From contig CAVXLJ010000016.1 in the NCBI GenBank assembly GCA_963762605.1, forward strand, positions 62,001 to 126,000: a stretch of 64,000 bases of DNA, read 5' to 3'. The notes beneath the pieces are model-generated. The model searched no databases. It worked only from the letters and a program-made list of their open reading frames with translations, and was not told where the DNA came from. Of the stretch, positions 17,642 to 26,110 are shown one piece after another (position 1 is the stretch's first letter; each line of letters starts with the position of its first letter). The position numbers and the translations under genes are program-made. The DNA comes from CAVSRC01 sp963762605 (GTDB lineage Bacteria; Pseudomonadota; Alphaproteobacteria; Rhizobiales; Kaistiaceae).

Positions 17642-18586
17642 CTATTTGTCGCTGGCGAGCTTGGCCGGGTGCTTGGCGAGCCAGTCATCGGCAAGCGTCT
17701 TGGCCGCCTGCCATTCCGCCTGGGTCGCCGCCGAGAGCGCTTCCTCGTGCATCGACACGATCCAGTCCTGGCCGGGGCCGGAGCGGTCGAGCGCTATGGT
17801 GAGATACATCAAGCCCTTCACAGGCTCGCGATGGGTGCCGTCGCCGACGAAAAGGATGTGGCCGTAGAGTGCCTGCCCATCGATGCTGCCGTAGTCCGCG
17901 GCAAGCTTGGCCCATTGTGCCGCCTGGCGCAGATTGCCGGGTTTGTCGGCCGCCTTGAGATGGTCGTGGGTCAGTTCCAGCGCGATCTCGATCAGCAGGT
18001 CCTTCGCCGCCGGATTGCCCTTGTCGGCGGCCAGGTTCGCCCATTTCGCCGCCTGGATCAGATCGCGGTCGCCGCCCTCGCCGTTGTAGAACATGGCGGC
18101 GAGGTTGAGCTGGGCATCGGCGTCGCCGAAATAGGCGGCCCGCCAGAAAAACTCGCGCGCCCGGCTGGGGTCCGCCTTGACGTCGGAATTGGGAATGCCC
18201 TTGCGGAAGAAGGCGCCGAGCTTGGCCCACGCGCTGGTGACGAAGGGTGTCGGCTGGTCGCGGCGGCCCGAACCATCGTCGGCAGCGTGCGCCGCCACGT
18301 CGGAGAACAGCTTGAAGGCGGTGTAGTCGTTGCGCTCGACCCCGTCGCCCTGGGCATACATGTTGCCGAGCTTCCACTGGGCGCCGGCACTGCCGTTCTT
18401 GGCGGCGAAGGACAGCGCCTCGACGGCAGTGGTCTTGTCGCCGCTGCGATAGGAGGTGATGCCGAAGCGCAGCGCCTCGGCCGGCGGCGTGTTGGCATTG
18501 AGGTTCTTGATGTCGAAGGCCCCGGCATGAACGGTCATGCCGAGGACGATCACCAATGCGCCACTGAACGCACTACAGGTCTGCAT
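17642..18586 (-). CDS. exoR: ExoR-like periplasmic Sel1-repeat protein
   Basis: A 314-residue protein with an N-terminal signal peptide (cleavage near HAGA-FDIKN) and Sel1-like repeats such as SAGAQWKLGNMYAQGDGVE and DADAQLNLAAMFYNGEGG. Features recalling rhizobial ExoR are the D-Y-x-A-F-K-L-F-S repeat, GAFFRKGIPNSDVKADPSRA, and the C-terminal LMYLTIALDRSGPGQDWI / MHEEALSAAT block. ExoR in rhizobia is a periplasmic repressor of the ExoS-ChvI two-component system controlling exopolysaccharide and motility. The start overlaps the ilvD stop by 14 bases. The ExoR assignment rests on pattern recall, not a search. Confidence 0.75.
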   Translation of the reverse strand: MQTCSAFSGALVIVLGMTVHAGAFDIKNLNANTPPAEALRFGITSYRSGDKTTAVEALSFAAKNGSAGAQWKLGNMYAQGDGVERNDYTAFKLFSDVAAHAADDGSGRRDQPTPFVTSAWAKLGAFFRKGIPNSDVKADPSRAREFFWRAAYFGDADAQLNLAAMFYNGEGGDRDLIQAAKWANLAADKGNPAAKDLLIEIALELTHDHLKAADKPGNLRQAAQWAKLAADYGSIDGQALYGHILFVGDGTHREPVKGLMYLTIALDRSGPGQDWIVSMHEEALSAATQAEWQAAKTLADDWLAKHPAKLASDK

Positions 18587-20297
18587 AGCTCACAGTTTCC
18601 GCCGCGCCCCCCGGATGGGTCACGGCGCCCTTTCGGGCTGGCCCCACGCCCTGCGCGTATTTCCAGATCGCCCCGCTGGTATAGGTGCCCTTGCGCGGCT
18701 TCCAGCTCTTGCGTCGCTCGGCCAGCGTTGCCTCGTCGAGACGGACCGAAATCGTGCCCGCGACCGCGTCGATATCGATGATGTCGCCGTCCTTGAGCAG
18801 GCCGATCGGTCCGCCTTCCGCCGCTTCCGGGCCGACATGGCCGATGCAGAAGCCGCGTGTGCCGCCGGAAAAGCGGCCATCGGTGATCAGCGCCACCTTG
18901 TCGCCGGCGCCCTGGCCATAGAGCGCCGCGGTGGTCGACAGCATTTCCGGCATGCCCGGGCCGCCCTTGGGGCCGACATAGCGGATGACCAGAACCTCGC
19001 CATCCTTGTAGGTGCGGTTGCTCACCGCCTCGAAGCATGCCTGCTCGGTGTCGAAACAGCGGGCCGGACCGGAGAACTTGAGGTTCTTCATGCCGGCGAC
19101 CTTCACGATCGCGCCGTCGGGCGCCAGGTTGCCCTTCAGACCAACGACGCCGCCGGTCGGCGACAGCGGCTTGTCGGCCGGGACGACGACGTCCTGGTCC
19201 GGGTTCCACTTCACGCCGGCCAGGTTCTCGGCGATGGTCCGCCCGGTGACGGTCATGCAATCGCCATGCATGAAGCCGTGGTCGAGCAGCGTCTTCATCA
19301 CCATCGGAATGCCGCCGGCCTCGAACAGATCCTTGGCGACGTATTTGCCGCCGGGCTTCAGCGTGGCGATGTAGGGCGTCTTCTTGAAGATCTCGGCGAC
19401 GTCGAACAGGTCGAAGTCGATGCCGCACTCATGCGCGATCGCCGGCAGGTGCAGGGCGGCGTTGGTCGAACCGCCGGAGGCAGCCACGACCGTGGCGGCG
19501 TTCTCCAGCGCCTTTCGCGTAACGATGTCGCGCGGGCGGATGTTGCGGGCCAGCAACTCCATCACCTTTTCGCCGGCGGCCATGCAAAAGCGATCGCGAA
19601 TTTCGTAAGGCGCCGGAGCGCCGGCCGAATAGGGCAGCGCCAGACCGATCGCCTCGGAGATCATGGCCATGGTGTTGGCGGTGAACTGGCCGCCGCAGGC
19701 GCCGGCCGAGGGACAGGCGACCTGCTCCAGCTCGAGCAGATCCTCGTCCGACATCTTGCCGACCGAGTGCAGGCCGACCGCCTCGAATACGTCGACCACG
19801 GTCACGTCGCGGCCCTTGAAGGTGCCGGGCAGGATCGAGCCGCCATAGATGAAGATCGACGGCACGTTGAGACGGAGCATCGCCATCATCATGCCGGGCA
19901 GCGACTTGTCACAGCCGGCCATGCCGACCAGCGCATCATAGCCGTGGCCACGCATGGTCAGCTCGACGGAGTCGGCGATCACCTCGCGCGAGGGCAGCGA
20001 CGACTTCATGCCCTCATGCCCCATGGCGATGCCGTCGGTGACGGTGATGGTGCAGAACTCGCGCGGCGTGCCGCTGGCAGCCGCCACGCCGTGCTTCACC
20101 GCCTGCGCCTGGCGCATCAGCGAGATGTTGCAGGGTGCGGCTTCGTTCCAGCAGGTGGCGACACCGACGAAAGGCTGGTGGATCTGCTCGGACGACAGAC
20201 CCATGGCGTAATAATAGGAGCGGTGCGGCGCATGCTCCGGGCCCTCCGTCACGTGGCGGCTGGGCAGTTTCTTCTTGTCGAACACACGCGCTTCCAT
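18573..20297 (-). CDS. ilvD: Dihydroxy-acid dehydratase
   Basis: A 574-residue IlvD/Edd-family Fe-S enzyme that dehydrates dihydroxy acids in valine, isoleucine and pantothenate biosynthesis. Cluster-related cysteines lie in GMAGCDKSLPGMMMA and CPSAGACGGQFTANTMA; the C-terminal ITDGRFSGGTRGFCIGHVGPEA motif with the catalytic Ser is complete. The ATG at 20297 has GAGGGA upstream. Its Fe-S dependence links it loosely to the SUF operon in the same window. Confidence 0.96.
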   Translation of the reverse strand: MEARVFDKKKLPSRHVTEGPEHAPHRSYYYAMGLSSEQIHQPFVGVATCWNEAAPCNISLMRQAQAVKHGVAAASGTPREFCTITVTDGIAMGHEGMKSSLPSREVIADSVELTMRGHGYDALVGMAGCDKSLPGMMMAMLRLNVPSIFIYGGSILPGTFKGRDVTVVDVFEAVGLHSVGKMSDEDLLELEQVACPSAGACGGQFTANTMAMISEAIGLALPYSAGAPAPYEIRDRFCMAAGEKVMELLARNIRPRDIVTRKALENAATVVAASGGSTNAALHLPAIAHECGIDFDLFDVAEIFKKTPYIATLKPGGKYVAKDLFEAGGIPMVMKTLLDHGFMHGDCMTVTGRTIAENLAGVKWNPDQDVVVPADKPLSPTGGVVGLKGNLAPDGAIVKVAGMKNLKFSGPARCFDTEQACFEAVSNRTYKDGEVLVIRYVGPKGGPGMPEMLSTTAALYGQGAGDKVALITDGRFSGGTRGFCIGHVGPEAAEGGPIGLLKDGDIIDIDAVAGTISVRLDEATLAERRKSWKPRKGTYTSGAIWKYAQGVGPARKGAVTHPGGAAETVSYADL

Positions 20298-20608
20298 GCT
20301 TCCCTCACCAGGTCGACCCGCCCGTGCCGGGCGTGGCGTTGAACACCGAAGCCGCGGCGACGACCCGACATTCCCCGCACTTCCGTGCAGGGCGCTTGAT
20401 CGTGGCAGGTTGCTTGCCCCCCTTCGGCAGGCCACCTGATCGGCCGCAGACTTCGGTTCAGTTTATGGCTGAAAGGCGGCCGAACGCCGCTTCATAGGTT
20501 GCGGAGGTAAACTTCTCGTCACACTGTGGCGCGAAGGCAACAAAAGCGCCGGATTGGGGCCGCTACCCCTATCCGGCGCTCGTCTAAACGGCCCTCCGAA
20601 GGCCGCGC
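20298..20608. other. 311-base intergenic region between ilvD and the GST gene
   Basis: It holds the GST terminator hairpin (20545-20580) and presumably the ilvD promoter. I see no small ORF with coding character, no leader peptide rich in branched-chain amino acids and no riboswitch core. Confidence 0.5.
20545..20580 (-). terminator. Rho-independent terminator after the GST gene
   Basis: A 10-bp perfect stem (AGCGCCGGAT/ATCCGGCGCT), one T:T mismatch, then GGGG/CCCC around a 6-base loop. Read on the minus strand it is followed by TTTTGTT, so it terminates the GST transcript ahead of ilvD. Confidence 0.8.
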
Positions 20609-21307
20609 TCAGCGCTGGCCGTAGAGCACCTTGCGCTGCTCTTCCTCGCTGAGCGGCTTGTCGTCGGCCGGCGGCTTCAGCGCCATGGCCTTCGCCACCG
20701 CCGGGCGGGCGGCCACGCGGTCGATCCACGCCGCCACATTGGGGAAGTCGGCGATGTCGATGTCACGCGACTTGTAGCCCTTGACCCAGCCGTAGAGCGA
20801 CATGTCGGCGATCGAGTAGTCACCGGCGGCCACCCATTCGCGCCCCTCGAGCTGCGTGTTGAGGACACGGTGGAGCCGATGGGTCTCGTCGCCGAAGCGC
20901 TTCAAGGCATAGGCGTTGTCCGGGTCCATGCGCTTGAAGTGATTGTAGTTGCCGAAGATCGGCCCGACATTGGCCATCTGCCAGAACAGCCATTGGTCGA
21001 TATCCACCCGGTCGCGATCGGACTTGCCGAAGAAGCGGCCGAACTTCAGGCCGAGATAGACGAGGATGGCGCCGCTCTCGAAAACCGAGATCGGCTGGCC
21101 GTCCGGCCCTTCCGGGTCGACGATCGCCGGAATGCGGTTGTTGGGGGATATCTTCAGGAAATCCGGCTTGAACTGGTCGCCCTTGCCGATGTTGACGAAG
21201 TGGGTCGTGTAGGGAACGCCCAGCTCCTCCAGCATGATGGGGATCTTGTAGCCGTTGGGGGTGGTCCAGAAATAGAGGTCGATCGGCTTCGTCTGGCTCG
21301 CTGGCAT
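20609..21307 (-). CDS. Glutathione S-transferase, YghU/YfcG-like (nu-class)
   Basis: A 232-residue GST. The N-terminal thioredoxin fold has LYFWTTPNGYKIPIMLEELG, with the TPNG motif typical of nu-class enzymes that act as disulfide-bond oxidoreductases, and the cis-Pro and E/S glutathione contacts in NNRIPAIVDPEG and ISVFESGAILVYL. The C-terminal helical domain follows, with YSIADMSLYGWV. It ends at a strong terminator. The physiological substrate is unknown. Confidence 0.9.
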   Translation of the reverse strand: MPASQTKPIDLYFWTTPNGYKIPIMLEELGVPYTTHFVNIGKGDQFKPDFLKISPNNRIPAIVDPEGPDGQPISVFESGAILVYLGLKFGRFFGKSDRDRVDIDQWLFWQMANVGPIFGNYNHFKRMDPDNAYALKRFGDETHRLHRVLNTQLEGREWVAAGDYSIADMSLYGWVKGYKSRDIDIADFPNVAAWIDRVAARPAVAKAMALKPPADDKPLSEEEQRKVLYGQR

Positions 21308-21452
21308 GGTAGGTCTCGCGGATTGGAGGAATATTCGGGAGGGTCCCAGATAGTTGGCCTTCAGGCGCCGCGCGGCAAGAGGAGGATTTGCCGTAGACGC
21401 CCCTCGCGGCGGAACGTCGGTCCACTCCCCCGCCCCGAGACGGAATTTCCCG

Positions 21453-22106
21453 TCAGGGTGCTGGCGCCGTCAGCTTCTCCAGTTGCTCGAGCTTCTCCTT
21501 GCGCAGGCGTTCGGCCAGCGGTGCGGCGAGGAAACGACGGAGCGTCGTCTCCGGCGTCTGCGTCTCGTAATGCGCGCGGAAAAGCTCCACCACGCCCACC
21601 CGGTCGCCGGCATAGGGCTGATAGGTCACCGGATCGCCCATGCGCACCTCGCCCTCGGCCACCACCCGGCAATAGAGGCCGGGCCGCTCGGCGTCGCGGA
21701 AGCGCCTGATGAATTGCGGGTTGCCCATGCGGCGGGTGAGCGTGTTGCAGGGCGCGCGCGGGGCGGTCACCTCGATCACCACGGTGTCGCCGATCTCAAG
21801 CCGGTCGCCGACGGCGAAATCGGCGCTCGCCAGCCCGTCGATGGTCAGGTTGTCGCCGAACAGGCCGGGCTCGAGCGGACGCCCGACGCCGAACGAGAAC
21901 CATTCGTAGTCCTCGCTGCCGAAGACGTAGACCGCCTGGTCGGGCCCACCGTGCACCTTGCTGTCGACCACCGTATCGCCATCGAGACCGAACCTGCCGA
22001 CATGCACCGGCTTCATCACCGGGCGTTTGTAGATGCCGGTCGTGATCGTCCGCCCGCCGACGTCCAGTTCCTTGGGCCGGCCGATGTTGACGCTTGCCAG
22101 ACGCAT
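21453..22106 (-). CDS. MOSC-domain protein (YiiM-like)
   Basis: A 217-residue MOSC domain protein (molybdenum-cofactor sulfurase C-terminal fold). It shows the YiiM-type start SVNIGRPKEL, the central VDSKVHGGPDQAVYVFGSEDYE and LFGDNLTIDGL blocks, and the conserved cysteine in TAPRAPCNTLTRRMG. Relatives reduce N-hydroxylated compounds using molybdenum cofactor; activity here is inferred only. It is 30 bases downstream of the redoxin gene, likely in one transcript. Confidence 0.88.
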   Translation of the reverse strand: MRLASVNIGRPKELDVGGRTITTGIYKRPVMKPVHVGRFGLDGDTVVDSKVHGGPDQAVYVFGSEDYEWFSFGVGRPLEPGLFGDNLTIDGLASADFAVGDRLEIGDTVVIEVTAPRAPCNTLTRRMGNPQFIRRFRDAERPGLYCRVVAEGEVRMGDPVTYQPYAGDRVGVVELFRAHYETQTPETTLRRFLAAPLAERLRKEKLEQLEKLTAPAP

Positions 22107-22136
22107 GATCCCTCCTTTGTCGTGCGCGTGCCGCGC

Positions 22137-22688
22137 CTATCGCTTCCACTTGATCGAGCAGCCGACCGAAGCGATCTGCTCGGCCGGACCCTTGCCGGTC
22201 GTGGCGATCGCCCGCATGGCCTCGACCAGCTCGCGCCTGGCATCAGGCGGCGGCGTGTCCGTCCGGCCCTGGTCCAGCCGGCCGCGGTATTCGATCGTCC
22301 CGGCCCGGCTGATACCAAAGAATTCCGGCGTGCAGGCCGCGTCATAGGCCCGCGCCGTCTCCTGCGTCTCATCAAAGAGGTAAGGGAACGGGAAGCCATG
22401 CTTCTCGGCAAAGACTTTCATGTTGGCGGGCGAATCCTCCGGATGGCTGGCCGTGTCGTTGGCATTGATGGCAACGAAGCCGATGCCCTCTTCGGCCAAC
22501 GTCCGCGCGTCGGCCACCATGCGGGCGACCACCGCCCTCACATAGGGACAGTGGTTGCAGATGAAGGCGACGACCGTACCATTCTCGCCGGCCACGTCGA
22601 CGAGGCTGTAGGTCCTGCCGTCGGTCGCCGGCAGCGCAAAGCGCGGCGCCTCGATACCGAGATCCGGCGCGGTTCCAAGCGTGGCCAT
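22137..22688 (-). CDS. Thioredoxin-fold redoxin (AhpC/TSA-like)
   Basis: A 183-residue cytosolic thioredoxin-like protein. The start GTAPDLGIEAPRFALPATDG is peroxiredoxin-like, and the active-site region is VVAFICNHCPYVRAVVARM, giving a CNHC motif rather than the CGPC of thioredoxin. A third Cys lies in AACTPEFFG next to the cis-Pro. This matches a widespread but poorly characterised thioredoxin family. It starts four bases after the epimerase stop and is followed by the MOSC gene. Confidence 0.85.
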   Translation of the reverse strand: MATLGTAPDLGIEAPRFALPATDGRTYSLVDVAGENGTVVAFICNHCPYVRAVVARMVADARTLAEEGIGFVAINANDTASHPEDSPANMKVFAEKHGFPFPYLFDETQETARAYDAACTPEFFGISRAGTIEYRGRLDQGRTDTPPPDARRELVEAMRAIATTGKGPAEQIASVGCSIKWKR

Positions 22689-22692
22689 GGTG

Positions 22693-23664
22693 TTACGTCC
22701 CCGTTCCGCCGGTCTGGATCAGGCCCTTCGCCACCAGCCACTTCACCGATTCAAGGACCGCCTCGAAGGAGGTATAGCGCGGCTCGTAGCCGAGCAGCCG
22801 GCGCGCCTTGTCGATCGAGCATGCGGGGCTGTGGGCGATGTGGTCCCACGTCGCTGCCGCCTCCTCCTCCGTGTGCGTCGCCTTCCACTGCTCCCAAGGC
22901 AGATAGGTGAGCTTGGGGTCACGGCCGAACCAGCCGGCAACCGTCTCGGCATAGCCCCTCAGCGTCACCGCCGCCGGCGAGACGACATGGAAGGCTTCGC
23001 CGACCGACACCCTCCAATTGGCGATCGCCTTCATGAAGGCCTGCGCCACATCGTCGGCATGGACATGGTGGACGGTCTCCATGCCGAGATTGGGCAGCGC
23101 CAGTTCCTGGCCGCGCGCCAGCATCGAGAAGACCTTGGGGTCGAAATGGCCGGCCGGGTTCAGCGGGTTCCAGCCTTCGCCGACGATATGGCCCGGATGG
23201 AGGACGGTTGCCGGGAAGCGGTTCCGCCGCGCCTCATCGAGCAGATAGGCCTCGATCGCCGCCTTGCGGACACCGTAGTCGCCGAAGGGACGGCGCGGCT
23301 GCATCTCGGTCGTCGGCACCGCGACGCTCGGCCCATGCACCCAGATGGTGCCGCAATGCAGGAAATGGCCGACATGGCCATTGAGCGCCTCGACCATCTG
23401 GCGGGCGCTGTCCGGCGTGAAGCAGATCATGTCGATGATGATGTCGGCCTTGAGGTTGCGCATGGCACGGCCAAACGTGCCGGCCTTCTCCTCGGCCTCG
23501 CGGTCGATGACCACGGTCTGCACGGCTTTCCAGGCGCCATGCTGCGAATAAGGCTGGCGCTCGCCGCGCGTCACATTGCAGACTTCAAAGCCGGCTTCGA
23601 CCAGCCGCGGCACCAGATAGGTGCCGACGTGTCCGCTGCCGCCGATAATCACTACGCGGGACAT
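22693..23664 (-). CDS. NAD-dependent epimerase/dehydratase family protein
   Basis: A 323-residue extended short-chain dehydrogenase-like protein. The Rossmann motif is GGSGHVGTYLVPRL, and the YGVRKAAIEAYL stretch carries the Tyr/Lys pair (YxxxK). The ATG at 23664 (MSRVVIIGG) is chosen over an in-frame TTG at 23676. The substrate is probably a nucleotide sugar or similar but cannot be named. It heads a three-gene minus-strand unit with the redoxin and MOSC genes and is divergent from parE. Confidence 0.85.
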   Translation of the reverse strand: MSRVVIIGGSGHVGTYLVPRLVEAGFEVCNVTRGERQPYSQHGAWKAVQTVVIDREAEEKAGTFGRAMRNLKADIIIDMICFTPDSARQMVEALNGHVGHFLHCGTIWVHGPSVAVPTTEMQPRRPFGDYGVRKAAIEAYLLDEARRNRFPATVLHPGHIVGEGWNPLNPAGHFDPKVFSMLARGQELALPNLGMETVHHVHADDVAQAFMKAIANWRVSVGEAFHVVSPAAVTLRGYAETVAGWFGRDPKLTYLPWEQWKATHTEEEAAATWDHIAHSPACSIDKARRLLGYEPRYTSFEAVLESVKWLVAKGLIQTGGTGT

Positions 23665-23805
23665 GAGTTTTTCCAATTATTGTGCGTTGCAAACGAACAA
23701 TGATCTGCCATATGGCGGCGCAGAGCAAGGACCGGTGGCCTCCCGTCGCAGGCGCCCGCGTGCCAGACTGCGCCAATATGATTCGAGCCTTGAGAAATCC
23801 CCCAG

Positions 23806-25863
23806 ATGCCTGCCGCCAAGAAACGCAAATCCGACAAATCCGCCGACCTTTTCGCCAAGCTTGACCAGGAGGTCGGCAAGCTGAAGTCGGTGGCCAGCGC
23901 CGCGCGCCGCGAGAAGGCGGTGCCGCTGAAGAAGGCTGTCGGCGCCGAGGGCAGCTATACGGCGGCCGACATTGAGGTGCTCGAGGGGCTGGAGCCGGTG
24001 CGCCGGCGCCCGGGCATGTATATCGGCGGCACCGACGAGAAGGGCCTGCACCACCTGTTCTCCGAGGTCATCGACAACTGCATGGACGAGGCAGTGGCCG
24101 GCCACGCCAGCTGGATCGAGGTCGAGGTCGAGGCCGACGGCTTTGTCACGGTCACCGACAACGGCCGCGGCATCCCCGTCGGCATGCACCCCAAGTTCAA
24201 GAACAAGTCGGCGCTGGAGGTGATCATGACCACCCTCCACTCCGGCGGTAAGTTCGATTCCAAGGTCTACGAGACCTCGGGCGGCCTGCACGGGGTCGGC
24301 GTGTCGGTGGTGAACGCGCTCTCCGAGACCCTCGAGGTCGAGGTCGCGATCGGGCGCCGGCTCTACGCCCAGTCCTATTCGCGCGGCACCCCCAAGGGAC
24401 CGCTGAAGGAACTGGGCGAGGTCCACAACCGGCGCGGCACGCGCATCCGCTTCAAGCCGGACGCGCAGATCTTCAAGGGCGCGGCGTTCAAGCCGGAGCG
24501 GCTGTTCGCCATGGCGCGCTCGAAAGCCTATCTCTTCGGCGGCGTCGAGATCCGCTGGTCGTGCGCAGCCGATCTCATCAAGGGCACCGACATTCCCGAG
24601 AAGGCGAACTTTCACTTCCCCGGCGGCCTGTCGGAATATCTCGCCGCCGAACTTGGCGCCGAGAGGACCGTGGTACCGATCTTCTCTGGCCGTACCGACA
24701 AGGCCAGCGGCCACGGCGCGGCGGAATGGGCGGTCGCCTGGTTCCCCGGCGAAGGCTTCATCCACTCCTACTGCAATACCATCCCGACCGGCGACGGCGG
24801 CACCCACGAGGCCGGCTTCCGTGCCGCGCTCACCCGTGGCCTCAAGGCCTATGCCGAGCTTTCCGGCAACAAGCGCGCCAGCGTCATCACCGGCGACGAC
24901 GTCATGACCTCAGCCGCCGGCCTGCTCTCGGTGTTCATCCGCGAGCCGGAATTCGTCGGCCAGACCAAGGACCGCCTGTCCTCGGCCGAGGCAACGCGCA
25001 TCGTCGAGAACGCCGTGCGCGACCCCTTCGATCACTGGCTCGCAGCCTCGCCGGCCGATGCCACCCGCCTGCTCGACTGGGTGGTCGAGCGCGCCGAGGA
25101 GCGCCTGCGCCGCCGCCAGGAGAAGGAGATCGGCCGCCAGAACGCGACGCGCAAGCTGCGCCTGCCCGGCAAGCTTGCCGACTGCACCCAGGCCGGCAAG
25201 GCGGATACCGAACTGTTCATCGTCGAGGGCGATTCTGCCGGCGGCTCGGCCAAGCAGGCGCGCAACCGCGCCACCCAGGCGATCCTGCCGCTCAGGGGCA
25301 AGATCCTCAACGTCGCCAGCGCCGGCCGCGAGAAGCTCTCCCAGAACCAGCAGATCGGCGACCTCATCCAGGCGCTCGGCGTATCCCCGCGCACCGGCTA
25401 CAAGGCAGCGGACCTGCGCTACGACCGCATCATCGTGATGACCGACGCCGATGTCGACGGCGCCCACATCGCCTCTCTGCTCATCACCTTCTTCTATCGC
25501 GAGATGCCCGAGCTGATCCGCGACGGCCACCTCTTCCTCGCCGTGCCGCCGCTCTACAAGCTCAGCCAGGGCGCCAAGGTGATGTATGCCCGCGACGATG
25601 CCCACCGCGAAGAACTGACCAAGAAGGAATTCAACGGGCGCGGCAAGATCGAGGTCAGCCGCTTCAAGGGCCTCGGCGAGATGCTCCCCGGTCAGCTCAA
25701 GGAGACGACCATGGACCCGGCCAAGCGCACCCTGCTCCGGGTCGAGATCGTCCAGGATTCCGAAACCGGCGCGGCCGTCGAGAGCCTCATGGGCAACAAG
25801 CCCGAGGAACGCTTCCGCTTCATCACCGAGCGCGCCGAATTCGCCAAGGACCTGGATATCTGA
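23806..25863 (+). CDS. parE: DNA topoisomerase IV subunit B
   Basis: A 685-residue type IIA topoisomerase ATPase subunit. The GHKL ATPase site is visible (NCMDEAVAGH, TDNGRGIPVGMHP, SGGLHGVGVSVVNALS), as is the TOPRIM domain (EGDSAGGSAKQARNR, TDADVDGAHIASLL) and the C-terminal RFKGLGEMLPGQLKETTMDP. The Lys-rich N-terminal extension and overall length match alphaproteobacterial ParE rather than GyrB. With ParC it decatenates sister chromosomes. Confidence 0.96.
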   Translation: MPAAKKRKSDKSADLFAKLDQEVGKLKSVASAARREKAVPLKKAVGAEGSYTAADIEVLEGLEPVRRRPGMYIGGTDEKGLHHLFSEVIDNCMDEAVAGHASWIEVEVEADGFVTVTDNGRGIPVGMHPKFKNKSALEVIMTTLHSGGKFDSKVYETSGGLHGVGVSVVNALSETLEVEVAIGRRLYAQSYSRGTPKGPLKELGEVHNRRGTRIRFKPDAQIFKGAAFKPERLFAMARSKAYLFGGVEIRWSCAADLIKGTDIPEKANFHFPGGLSEYLAAELGAERTVVPIFSGRTDKASGHGAAEWAVAWFPGEGFIHSYCNTIPTGDGGTHEAGFRAALTRGLKAYAELSGNKRASVITGDDVMTSAAGLLSVFIREPEFVGQTKDRLSSAEATRIVENAVRDPFDHWLAASPADATRLLDWVVERAEERLRRRQEKEIGRQNATRKLRLPGKLADCTQAGKADTELFIVEGDSAGGSAKQARNRATQAILPLRGKILNVASAGREKLSQNQQIGDLIQALGVSPRTGYKAADLRYDRIIVMTDADVDGAHIASLLITFFYREMPELIRDGHLFLAVPPLYKLSQGAKVMYARDDAHREELTKKEFNGRGKIEVSRFKGLGEMLPGQLKETTMDPAKRTLLRVEIVQDSETGAAVESLMGNKPEERFRFITERAEFAKDLDI

Positions 25864-25911
25864 GGCGCTGCCGCAGGACGGCACGACACCTCTTGGCGGA
25901 GCACGATGCGC

Positions 25912-25931
25912 GTGGCGACATATGTCGTCAC
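25912..25931. promoter_or_regulatory. 20-base near-perfect palindrome upstream of the autotransporter gene
   Basis: GTGGCGACATATGTCGTCAC contains the perfect 12-base palindrome CGACATATGTCG with one mismatched pair in the flanks. It lies 49 bases after parE and 180 bases before the autotransporter start, so it could be an operator. No regulator can be assigned. Confidence 0.35.
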
Positions 25932-26110
25932 CTTTCCGAACCTTTGCTCCGGATGCTGCAAGCGGCGCCTCGATGGTCGCGCGCCGCGGCTTGCATAAGT
26001 TGCCTATTGAACGGCTCAGACTCCTGTTGAATGATTCTAAAGCAGTGTTGCGCATCTCGATTCGGCGCGGCTGGCGGTGATCGGGGCGGCGAGAACCGGG
26101 GGCGGGGCAT

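Noticed and set aside
24561..26030. A 489-residue frame on the plus strand overlapping parE
   Set aside because: Arg/Pro-rich alternate frame; parE carries all expected motifs in the other frame.
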